A DNA stretch of 64,000 bases from Monodelphis domestica (taxonomy: Eukaryota; Chordata; Mammalia; Didelphimorphia; Didelphidae). The stretch spans positions 47,974,395 through 48,038,394 of the forward strand of contig NC_077235.1 in assembly GCF_027887165.1 (NCBI RefSeq), in the 5' to 3' direction. Positions 45,293-55,172 of this stretch are shown in pieces. How positions within the stretch are numbered: the first letter of the stretch is position 1; the number at the start of each line of letters is the position of its first letter. A model generated the notes under the pieces. The model made no database searches, was not told where the DNA came from, and was given only the letters and a program-made list of their open reading frames with translations. The position numbers and the translations under genes were made by a program.

Positions 45293-45849
45293 AAAACTGG
45301 AAAATGAGGGGATGCCCATCAATTGGGGAATGGCTGAACAAACTGTGGTATATGTTGGTGATGGAGTACTATTGTGCTAAAAGGAATAATAAAGTGGAGA
45401 AGTTCCATGGAGACTGGAACAACCTCCAGGAAGTGATGCAGAGCGAGAGGAGCAGAACCAGGAGAACATTGTACACAGAGACTAATACACTGTGGTATAA
45501 TCGAACGTAATGGACTTCTCCATTAGTGGCGGTGTAATGTCCCTGAACAACTTGCAGGGATCCAGGAGAAAAAAACACCATTCATAAGCAAAGGATAAAC
45601 TATGGGAGTGGAAACACCGAGAAAAAGCAACTGCCTGAATACAGAGGTTGAGGGGACATGACAGAGGATAGACTCTAAATGAACACTCTAATGCAAATAC
45701 TATCAACAAAGCAATGGGTTCAAATCAAGAAAACATCTAATGCCCAGTGGACTTACGCGTCGGCTATGGGGGATGGGGGGGGGAGGAAAAGAAAATGATC
45801 TATGTCTTTAACGAATAATGCTTGGAAATGATCAAATAAAATATATTTT
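45293..45849 (+). mobile_element. young-looking short L1 with 17-bp target-site duplication
   Basis: ORF2 C-terminal remnant (MRGCPSIGEWLNKLWYMLVM) and 3' UTR. Flanked exactly by AAAAAAATGGGGCAGCT at 45276-45292 and 45850-45866, so it landed in the head of a SINE. Confidence 0.93.
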
Positions 45850-45855
45850 AAAAAA

Positions 45856-46042
45856 ATGGGGCAGCTGAGTGGCTCAGTGGATTGAGAGCCAGGCCTAGAG
45901 ATGGGAGGTCCTAGGTTCAAATCTGGTCTCAGACACTTCCTAGCTGTGTGACCCTGGGCAAGTCACTTCACCCCCATGACCTAGCCCTGGAGCCAATACA
46001 CAGTATTGATTCCAAGATGGAAGGTGAGGGTTTAAAAAAATG
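45856..46042 (+). repeat. marsupial SINE (member 3, target of the L1)
   Basis: Head GGGGCAGCT is shared with the target-site duplication; the 3' half is slightly deleted. Confidence 0.9.
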
Positions 46043-46084
46043 TCTTTGGTGTGCCTGGTACTTTCCGCCTTTTATTTTTTATCT

Positions 46085-46290
46085 TTATTTGTTTTTAAAC
46101 CTTTATCTACCCTCTTGGAATTGATACTGTGTATGGGTTCCAAGGCAGAAGAATGTTAAGGGCTAGGCAATGGGGGTTAAGTGACTTGTCCAGGGTCCCA
46201 CAGCCTGGAAATGCCTGAGGCCAGATTGGAACCCAGGACCTCCTGTCTCTAAGCCTGGCTCAATCCACTGAGCTACCTAGCTGTCCCCAA
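46085..46290 (-). repeat. marsupial tRNA-derived SINE
   Basis: Reverse copy ending CAATCCACTGAGCTACCTAG. Confidence 0.9.
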
Positions 46291-46299
46291 ATACTGTCT

Positions 46300-47577
46300 C
46301 CCTTTTAGAGAAAAAGTTGTATAGTATTGCTTTTCAATTCATTTCTTCTTAAGATTAATAGAATGCAAGCAGATTCCATCCTGCTCCAGGCCCCTCTCCA
46401 GCCTTCTTTGACTCTACAGCATTGCCTTGTACCCATACCCCATCATCTCAGTTTTTCAGCTACACCCATATGGGCCTGAAGTACTCTCTGGAACAACTCA
46501 GCCAACTTGAACTCCTTCCCTAGTGAGTAACAACATTCTTCTGTCATTCTCCCCCCATCCCAGTGATTCTGTACCTCCTGCTGCCTTTGTTCAAAACTCT
46601 CATGTCCCAGTGATAGAAAACTTCCCATTTCAAAGCTTCCCACCCCTTCCACTTTCTTTGTACTCTTTGCAATGCCCATTCCATGATTTCATCTGAAATC
46701 TCTGTTTCTTCCACCTTTTCTTCCACCTTCTTGCTGAGATATGGCCCCTCCTGATGACACAGCCTCCCTGGCCACCCTCTGCTCTCACTCTTTCCTTCCT
46801 ACCCCCAACTCGCTCATCCTTGCTCTCCATTGCCACTTCCAGGCTCTCCCTCTACCACCACCACTCAGCTACCTCTTGCCCACCGAGATTCATTCAATAC
46901 ATATTTACCATCCAATAAAGATTTTGGTGGTTGTTGCCTACCGACCTCTCGGCTGCTCTCCTCCTTTCTTCAACAAGTCCGGTGCCTGGCTCCCAGCCTC
47001 TCCTCTCCCAGCTTCTGCCCTCATCTGAGGGGACGTCAATATATATAAACTCCCAGGTCATGAGCTTATCACATCCCATGATCCTCCTCCACTCCTCCTC
47101 AATCACACACAGGAATGGCCACATCCTTGACCTTGCCACCCCCCGCAAATGTACCTCCGCTCCTTCCGTGTCCATGAACTCTGAAATTCCCTTATCTGGT
47201 CACGCTCTGGACATTCCATCTCTTCCTCTGTATTTGCAACCTCAAATCCTCCCAAGGACCTCCACTGTTCTTCCCCTGCAGTGGTTACACTCTTTCCTCT
47301 CTTCTCCATCTTGCCCCCTTGCTGAACCAGTTTAATTCCACGCTGTCCTCTTGACTCCCTTGTCCCCTTTTCTTGGAGAAGATCTTTCCCTGTCAAGCCT
47401 CAACCTTGGATACTCCCACCATCTGCTGCCTTTATTTCTACTCACATGCTACTGAACCAAGCTGGAGAAATTGTGAGACCTGGCTGACTGGATCCACTAC
47501 GAATTTATATTTCATCATCTCAACTGGGCCCCCTCTGTAGTAAAGCAATCCTTTAACACCTCCCTAATAGATGCACT
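46300..47577 (+). mobile_element. L2 LINE copy 2, upstream half
   Basis: 5' part differs from copy 1. 46717-47527 matches copy 1 with a single mismatch found (46812 G versus 38117 A). It continues as L2 (GTAGTAAAGCAATCCTTTAA) to a SINE. Confidence 0.8.
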
Positions 47578-47815
47578 GGGCTGCTGAGTGGCACAGTGGA
47601 TAGTGCTGGGCCTGGAATCAGGAAGATTCCTCTTCCTGAGTTCAAATCTAACATCAGACACTTAAAATCCATGTAAACCTGGGCAAATCACTCCCCCCTC
47701 TTTGACTCAGTTTCCTCATCTGTAAAATGAACTGGATGAGAAAATGGCAAACCACTCCATTATCTTTGCTAAGAAAACCCCAAATAGGTCAAGAAGAGTC
47801 AGAAAGGACCCAGTA
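47577..47815 (+). repeat. second-type tRNA-derived SINE
   Basis: GCTGCTGAGTGGCACAGTGG, GTTTCCTCATCTGTAAAATG, AAACCACTCCATTATCTTTG. Confidence 0.88.
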
Positions 47816-47819
47816 TATA

Positions 47820-49258
47820 CAAACCACAAATATACAAATCACTGAGCTAAAGCTTGGGGTCACAAATAGAAGACAAACCCTGTTCTCAAGGAGCTTGGCA
47901 ATCAGGATAGCCTATCACTCTGTAGATACTGAGCAGGGCATCCAGCCACACAGCCATAGTCTGTGCTGGGCCCTCAGATGTACCAGATTAAGCGCCGACT
48001 CACCCAGGAGACCATGAGAGCTGGCAGGTCTTCCTCCAAGCTGTCAGAGTAGTCTGGGGCTCTTAGCATGAGGGTCGAGACTCAGGCGTTCTCAAGATGG
48101 TGGTCAGAACCTGGAATCTTCTGCCTGGGTCCAATGCGCCTAGAAGAAAGAGGAAAATTAAAAACCACTCAGGCCTTCAAGACATGGTTTAGGCTCCAGG
48201 AGCAGACAGAGATAGACTTTTTTAGATACAGCCACTGTGCAAATGCTTTACCTGACTATGGTGATCTGTGAGCAAGGAGGATTATTTTTTAATTGGGGGA
48301 AGAAGGGATCAGGAAGGAAGAGAGAAACTAGAAAAAGAGATGCCAAAAAAAGAAAAAAGAAAAGGAGAGAAAAGAAAAGTTGGCTATTGTAGGTGAATGG
48401 CATTTGCTGTTTTATATGACTATATGCGTATGGAATGTATATGATGTTAGTTCTCTATATTCATGAGATATCAGATACTTAAGCAAAGGTATTTTCCCCA
48501 GAAGATAGCTTCCCTTGCATTTCTATTGTATGTGGGAAAGCATCTCAATTTCACTAATCAAAATGATCTATTTGAGTTTCATTAATTGCCTTTACCTTTT
48601 GTTTACCAAACCCTTTATTTTACACATGAGGGAAACTGAGGCACAGAGGAGTAAGAATCAATGCTTTTGTTACTACAATGTGTCACTTCTGGGGATAGAA
48701 AAAGAAAAAAAGTGCTTCTCCTTGAGATTTAGGTAAGACAGGCTTGCCTTCTGTCTGTCCCCAAAAGATCCCCTTTCTGCATTTCTTCACTGGCCCTCTA
48801 TAGTTGCCTTCATGACTCCCAGACTTCTCATAGTGCTTGACTCAGAGCTTTCCCCAATTCCTGATCCTATCCACACTTTTCTTTCTCTACTGTTACCATG
48901 TGATGGTCATGGTGACTAATAATAGTAATAGCCACACTACCTTTCCTTTAAGCTCCCCCTACAACCACCACGGGGAGGAGGGTAATACAGATTCTATTAG
49001 CCCAGAAAAGGGAAATTACCTACTTGAGGTTAACTTGAGGTCACACAGTTAGTAAAGAGTAGAGTCAAGATTAGGACTCGGGTTTTTTGGCTGCAAATTA
49101 GAACAGGAAGAATGAAATACAGATGAAAAGACTGTACCCCATGGCATAGCATATGAGGATCAGCAGTGGGAACTGGGGTAATAGTGTTTAGCCTAGAGAA
49201 CAAAAGACTTCAGGAGACATGGTAGCCCTATTCAAGTATTTGAAAGTCTATCAAGAAG
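47820..49258. other. intergenic, no gene seen
   Basis: 47840-47930 looks like an old LINE-associated repeat (CAAGGAGCTTGGCAATCAGG). 48600-48660 and 49000-49060 have MIR-like words. No exon. Confidence 0.4.
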
Positions 49259-49261
49259 ATG

Positions 49262-50170
49262 AATGGGCAGCTAGGTGGCACAGGGGAGAGGATGCTGGAC
49301 CTGAAGTCAGGAAGACATCTTCCTGAGTTCAAATCCAGCCCAAGATACTTCTTAGCTGTGAGACTGTGGGCAGGTCACTTAGCCCTGTTTATCTCAATTT
49401 CCTCATCAGAAAAAAGAGCTGGACAGCACTGCTGGGCTTGTACCCCAAAGAGATAATAAGGAAAAAGACTTGTACAAGAATATTCATAGCTGCGCTCTTT
49501 GTGGTGGCCAAAAACTGGAAAATGAGGGGATGCCCTTCAATTGGGGAATGGCTGAACAAATTGTGGTATATGTTGGTGATGGAATATTATTGTGCTCAAA
49601 GGAATAATAAAGTGGAGGGATTCTATGTGAACTGGAACAACCTCCAGGAAGTGATGCAGAGTGAGAGGAGCAGAACCAGGAGAACATTGTACACAGAGAC
49701 TGATACAGTGTGGCACAATTGAATGTAATGGACTTCTCCATTAGTGGCAATGCAGTGATCTGGAACAACTTGGAGGAATCTATGAGAAAAACCACTATCC
49801 ACATCCAGAGGAAACACTGTGGCAGTAGAAACACAGAAGAAAAATAACTGCTTAATTACATGGGTCAAGGGGGATATGACTGGGGATGAGGACTCCAAAT
49901 GAACATCCTAGTGCAAACATCACCAATATGGAAACAGGTTTTGATCAAGGACACAAGTAATACAGGAAGGGTGGAGGAAGGGGAGGGGAGGGAAATAATG
50001 TGATTCTTGTAACCAAGGAATAATGTTCTAAATTGACTAAACAAAATTAAAAAAAAAGAAAAGAAAAATGAGATGAAGAAGGAAATGGCAAGCCATTCCA
50101 GTATCTCTGCAGAACAAGAAAACCTCAAATGGGGTCACGAAGAATCAGACACGACTGAACCACAACAACA
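49262..50170 (+). repeat. second-type SINE split by an L1
   Basis: Left part 49262-49420 (CAGCTAGGTGGCACAGGG) and right part about 50058-50165 (CAAGCCATTCCAGTATCTCT, GAATCAGACACGACTGAAC), with the L1 between. Confidence 0.85.
49425..50057 (+). mobile_element. short L1 (ORF2 C-terminus and 3' UTR)
   Basis: In-frame ORF2-like tail from 49425 (PKEIIRKKTCTRIFIAALFV, WLNKLWYMLVMEYYCAQRNN), then 3' UTR and an A-run near 50045. Flanks share a G(A)nGAG word. Confidence 0.9.
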
Positions 50171-50174
50171 CAAA

Positions 50175-51165
50175 TATAGAGGGATTGGTGTAGATGACCT
50201 TTGTGAACACTGCCAGCTTAAAATCAATGATTCCACCATCCTCTGATTCCACATCCATTGTGCCACACTGCCTCGGCACTTACTTGCCAGTCTAATATGA
50301 GGTCTCTCTTCCATTCTGCTATGCTTCCTAGCACTGCTTTCATTCTTCCCTTGATACACTTGACCTGCTGTTCTTCCAGGTGGGTTTTTAAAATTTTCTC
50401 AATCTGGTTCCACACAGTCACCCACTGATATTGAGTTAAAGGTGTAGGTTAATCCAAGTGGAATCATCATTTCCCCTATATTCTCATGCACCAGTCCTGA
50501 AACCTCACTATTTATTCCCATAAAAATTGACCACCTATTTATCTCACATCCTATGAACATGCTCATGTTTCCCCCATCCTCAGAAACTTTGTTTGTTCTG
50601 GCCAACCCTGCTCTCCATCATGCTACATCTCTCCTTCCTCTTGTGGCTGACCACCTTGAGAAGACCCTCTACAACCTCTCTGCCTCTGCTTCCTCTCCTC
50701 CCGGCTCTCTGCAGCCCAGCTTCTGACCTCATCCAACTGAAACTGGTCCTTCCAAAGTCCCCAATCATCTCTGGATTTCCCAAGAAATGGTGGCCTTTTC
50801 TCAACCCTCATCCTTCTCGACCTCTCTGCAGTGTCCGACACCATCAGACTCCCTCTTCTCCTTCCTTGATGCTCTCTTTTCTCTAGGGTTTTGTGACATT
50901 GCTCCCTCCTTCCTTCTTACCTATCTGAATCCTCCTTCTCAGTCTCCTTTGCTGGATCTTCATCCAGGTCATGGCTGTTGACCATGAGTGCTGCCCAGCC
51001 CTCTTTCTATTCTACATTATTTCATCTGGGGACCTCATCAGCTCCTATTAATTCAATTATTATCTGTATGCAGTCCATTCTCAGACTGACATATCTATCT
51101 ACTCTTGGTTTCTCTTCCAACTTACAGTCTTGTACCTTTACCTGCCTATTGGACTGCCCTACAAA
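50175..51165 (+). mobile_element. L2 LINE copy 2, downstream half
   Basis: 50555 to about 51005 matches copy 1 (39363 to about 39815) at roughly 98%, with eight or nine differences seen. The RT-like tract is WWPFLNPHPSRPLCSV and SPLLDLHPGH. Confidence 0.8.
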
Positions 51166-51169
51166 CCAA

Positions 51170-52458
51170 TAACCATTAAAAGCAGCTGGTACTGCTTGAT
51201 CAGTGGAACAGATAGATTAGTTACACAAAATCCAGAAGCAAACAAGGACGGTAGTGTCGAATAAACCCACAGGTCCCAGTTACTGAAGGACTAGTTGACA
51301 AAACTCACTAGTTGACAAAAACTGTTGGGAAAACTAGTTTGTGTTAGACTCATGCTCCATATCATACACCAGGATAAGCTCCAAATGGACTTAAGGTGAC
51401 TTAGCTAAAATGTCACATCATGCACAAATTCCAGGTCAAGGAAGAGATGACCTTTTATATCTTTGGAGAGGTGAAGAGTTCATCATTAACCAAGTGAAGG
51501 AGAGGATCACACAAGAGAAAATGAACCATTTTGACCATATAAACTTTTTTTTGAACAAACAAGTCTTATGTAGTAAAAAGGATAAGAAAAAAGCAACTGG
51601 GGAAATCTTTGCAACAATTGTCTCTGCTAGTTTCATTGTTGTACCTATTTGTGACTAAGAATCATTCCCCAATAGATAAATAGTCAAAGGCTACAAATGG
51701 GCAGATTTCAAAGGAAGAGATACAAGCTGTTACCAATTATACAGAAAAATTCTCCAAATCACTAATAACTAGGGAAATGCAAATGAAAGCAATTTAGAAG
51801 TTCCAAGTCACCCCCATCAGAATGGCAAAAAGAACAAGGGAAAAATGCCAAATATTGGAAGGGCTGGAGATAAATGCAGCACTGGTAAAACTGTGATTTG
51901 GTTCAGCCAATCTGGAAAGCAATGTGGAACCATGTCAAGGTGGTTACTAAATGACTAAACGGTGAATATCCTTTGACCCAGATGTAACACTATTAGGCCA
52001 ATACTCCAAAGAAACGAAAGAAGGAAGAAGAGAATCTGTATGTACAAAAATATTGATAGTAGTTCCCTTCGTGGGAGCCAAGAATTGGAAATTATAATCG
52101 TCCTATTAGGGAGTGATAACTAAACAAACTGGGGCACAGGCGTGTGCTGGAATGTTGCTGTGCTGTGCCACAAAAAATGAAGTAGACAGTTTCAGAGGCA
52201 ACTGGGGAGGCTTCTATGAACAACTGATGGAAATTGAAGCAAACAGAACCAGAATAATGTATATAATGACCACTGTGTTATAGAGAAAAATAACTTTGAG
52301 AAGATTAACACAATGATAAATCACGAGTTCCCAAGCCTGAAGCATTTGATCAAGACTGATGAAGCATTTGATTAACTTAAAATGGCAGGGGGTGGAGGGT
52401 GGGAGGGAGAGTAAAAGAGAGGAAGAGAGAAAGAAAAAAAGGGTAGGGGATTGGAAAA

Positions 52459-52552
<94 letters not shown>

Positions 52553-52640
52553 AGAGAGAGAGAGATATTTTTGATAGGGCCAATGGTTTTTAAAAATTTC
52601 TTACTGTATATTTAAATATGTATTGAAGGTTTTAAAAAAA
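51170..52640 (+). mobile_element. decayed L1 (ORF2 to 3' end)
   Basis: CAGTGGAACAGATAGATTAG, GATTTCAAAGGAAGAGATAC, CACCCCCATCAGAATGGC, AATGTTGCTGTGCTGTGCC; ends in AT-rich sequence after the AG run. Confidence 0.8.
52461..52565. repeat. (AG)n microsatellite
   Basis: Near-pure AG repeat inside the L1 3' end. Confidence 0.95.
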
Positions 52641-52644
52641 TTTG

Positions 52645-53075
52645 TTCAATGAAGGGTGGTATTGTCAGGAACATATTAATTTAAAAATACTTGTTACTTG
52701 AAAAAAATTGTTTTAAGAACTACTACAAAGAAAAAAAGTTATCCAGCTTCTGAAGTAGGTGGGCCTACTGGTAAGTAGACTCCCTGTGGACCATTAGAGT
52801 TACCCTAGTCTTGGAACATAAGTGATTCCCCTAAGACCCAGTATCTGGGTCCTTTACTTATAGAGGCTTCTTCACTAAGACTGCTTTGGGCTCTCACTAT
52901 TTACTCCCCAGCACCCATGACAGCAGCCAGTAAGTATATTCTTGGTAAATGAGATCCATGTTGTTCTTGTACTGACAATGGATGGATATTTTTGTTTTCC
53001 AAGAAATATTCTGGAAATATAAAGACAAAAAAGAAAAATAATTTCTATTCTTTCTGAGTTTCATTAAAAAAAAAA
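52645..53075. other. intergenic, no gene seen
   Basis: AT-rich unrecognised sequence. Confidence 0.4.
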
Positions 53076-53079
53076 AAAC

Positions 53080-53250
53080 CTCTTACCTTCTGTCTTAGTA
53101 ACAACTCTAAGCCAGAAGGGCAAAGGCTAGTCAAACTGGGTTAAGTGACTTGCCCAGGGGCACACAACTAAGATGTGTCTGAGGTCAAATCTGAACCTAG
53201 GTCCTCCCAATTGAAGGCCTGGTGCTCTGTCTGTGCCACCTAGCTATTCC
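53080..53250 (-). repeat. diverged tRNA-derived SINE
   Basis: CTCTTACCTTCTGTCTTAGT, GACTTGCCCAGGGGCACAC, GTGCCACCTAGCTATTCC. Confidence 0.8.
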
Positions 53251-53254
53251 AGTT

Positions 53255-53585
53255 TCTTTTTTAAAACTATATAATTATTTAAACTTTTTTAAAAAATAAA
53301 ATGAACAATTATTTTAAAATTTCATATGACCCTCCAACCTCCAACTCCTCCCTTCCCAGCAACGAACAAGGAAAAATACAAACCTGAAGAACAAACCCCT
53401 CAATAAATATCTACATAGTTTTAGGGAAAGCATTCTCATATTGACTTTGACTGAAATTGCATCCTTTGTTCTACTTTAAGTTCATCACCTGTCAGAAGGT
53501 GTGGTGTGTTTCATCTTCATTGTTTTGGATTCCTGGTTGGTCTGTGCATTGATCAGAGTTCTAGGGTCTTTCAAAGCTCTTTTTC
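53255..53585. other. intergenic, no gene seen
   Basis: Some L1-3'-like words (AATAAATATCTACATAG) but no firm assignment. Confidence 0.35.
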
Positions 53586-53589
53586 TCTA

Positions 53590-54350
53590 CAGGGTGTAGC
53601 AGACCTCTTAAAGCAGTTTTAAGCTTAAAGAGCTTCTTCCCACTTTGGAAACACCCTGTATAATGCTATGCTCACATTGAATCAATTGATCTTCTAATTC
53701 CACTCTCTTTGATTTTCATCAATTCATAAAGGTCTGAAACTGCCCCCTCCCTCATTTCTCATGGCACAGTAATATTCCATTCCATCCATAAACCATAATT
53801 TGTTTAACTATTCACTAATAAGGGGTTTCCAATTTCTGGCTACCACAAAAAGAGTTGTTCCAGATATTTTTGTACAGATGATTGCTTTCTTTGGGATATA
53901 AGCCTAGTAACCATAGAGCTTGATCAAAGGCATCTTCCCATTGGTAACTTTCTGGGTATAGTTCCAAATTGCCTTCCCCTCCCTTAAAGAACCTGGGTGA
54001 AGACTATCTCACATCCTGGGAGTGCAGCAGTTCAGGGCTGGGCTGCTTCCAGTATGGTTGAGCATTTCTGATTTGGGTCAATCTGCCCCTCCTTAGGCAG
54101 CCAGATGCCCTCATCTCTCACCATGTTGGTGCCAGATTTAAGGTCCTGGTGGAGATCTGCTATTGGCTTAGCCCACTGAAGCTCTAAGCTCCTGAGCTCA
54201 AGGGATCCACCAACGTCAGCCTCCCAGGTAGCAGGGATTATACACATGAACCACCCTGACTAGCTCCAAACTGGTTTCCAGAATGGTTGAAACAATTCAG
54301 TTTCACCAACACTGCACTAAGATACCTACATTTTTTTTCCTTTTCCAATT
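53590..54350 (-). mobile_element. L1 fragment, antisense, split by a 7SL pseudogene
   Basis: Reverse L1 ORF2 3' part: CAGTAATATTCCATTCCATC, GGGTTTCCAATTTCTGGC, TATAGTTCCAAATTGCC. It resumes as CCAGAATGGTTGAAACAATT. Confidence 0.75.
53980..54267 (-). pseudogene. full-length 7SL (SRP) RNA retropseudogene
   Basis: Reverse complement follows 7SL order: TACCTGGGAGGCTGACG, TTGGTGGATCCCTTGAGC, CAACATGGTGAGAGATGAGG, GGCTGCCTAAGGAGGGGC, AGATTGACCCAAATCAGAA, CTGCTGCACTCCCAGGATG. Flanks TCCAAATTGCCTT and TCCAAACTGGTTT look like a decayed target-site duplication in the L1. Too diverged to be a working SRP RNA gene. Confidence 0.85.
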
Positions 54351-54379
54351 TGGAGCATTTTTCTCATATGCTTTTGCTA

Positions 54380-54640
54380 GAAGCTCTTCCCATTCCTCTT
54401 TAATCTCAATGCCTTCCTTTTGAGAATATCCCTACTTTATTTGCTATATAGCTTGTTTGTACACAATTATTTGCATGTTACCTACCCCCTTACATCCCCC
54501 CCCCCCATTAGACTGTGATGTCCATGAGAGCAGGGACTTCTTTTTTTTTTTTTTGGCCATTCTTTGTAACATCAGTGTTTAGTAGAGTGCCTGGCACGTA
54601 GTAAGTGATTAATAAATGCTTGTAGACTGATTGTTCATAG
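54380..54640 (+). mobile_element. L2 LINE 3' end
   Basis: AGAAGCTCTTCCCATTCCTC, GATGTCCATGAGAGCAGGGA, GTGCCTGGCACGTAGTAAG, TTAATAAATGCTTGTAGACT. Confidence 0.88.
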
Positions 54641-55136
54641 CTTGATTTTTTTTCCTTTGAAAAATGAATGATTGTATTTTCAACCCATTTTAAATATACT
54701 TCAAATGTGTTCAGGTAATAATGAGAGGGACTCTCTCCCCCCCTTATCTCAATGTAATTTTTTTCTTAATTTTTTTCGGGTTGAGAAAATAATTTCTATA
54801 AATCAAAAAAAAAAAAAAAAACCACCACTCCTAAATATAGTCATTTTTCCAAGAATCATTGCTCTGCCCCTTTTTTTTTTCCTCTTTTTGCCGCAGTTCT
54901 GTACTACGCAGCTGTAAGGTTTGCTGCAGTCTCTCTCTCTGGTCCCTAGGGACAGCATCTCCAAAATAAACAGGATTGGTCTCTAGAGCTGGCTGCATCC
55001 GTCCAGGACTCTAGCAGGTTACTCTTTAAGGCTAGAGAAACCTTAGGATGCTAATATCTCTAGAGGAGTCTTAATCGGCCAGAAATTTCTCTTTTAAATA
55101 GGTAGGCACCTGTACATCGTCTAATTGGGATCATCT
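54640..55136 (+). other. upstream region of the TRF1-like gene
   Basis: AT-rich with A and T runs to about 54890, then mixed sequence with a TATA-like TTTTAAATA near 55092-55100. This could be a promoter or the end of a 5' intron. No coding sequence seen. Confidence 0.4.
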
Positions 55137-55154
55137 GTTTTCTTCCGTTGCCAG
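55137..55154 (+). promoter_or_regulatory. possible 3' splice acceptor just upstream of the TRF1-like start
   Basis: A pyrimidine-rich stretch ending in TTGCCAG, 18 bases before the ATG. If used, the mRNA has a non-coding 5' exon elsewhere. If not, the 5' UTR runs through from about 54.9 kb. Confidence 0.4.
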
Positions 55155-55172
55155 GTTCTCGGTGATCGGAGG

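Noticed and set aside
54032-54247. 71-codon - strand frame
   Set aside because: Lies entirely within the 7SL pseudogene.
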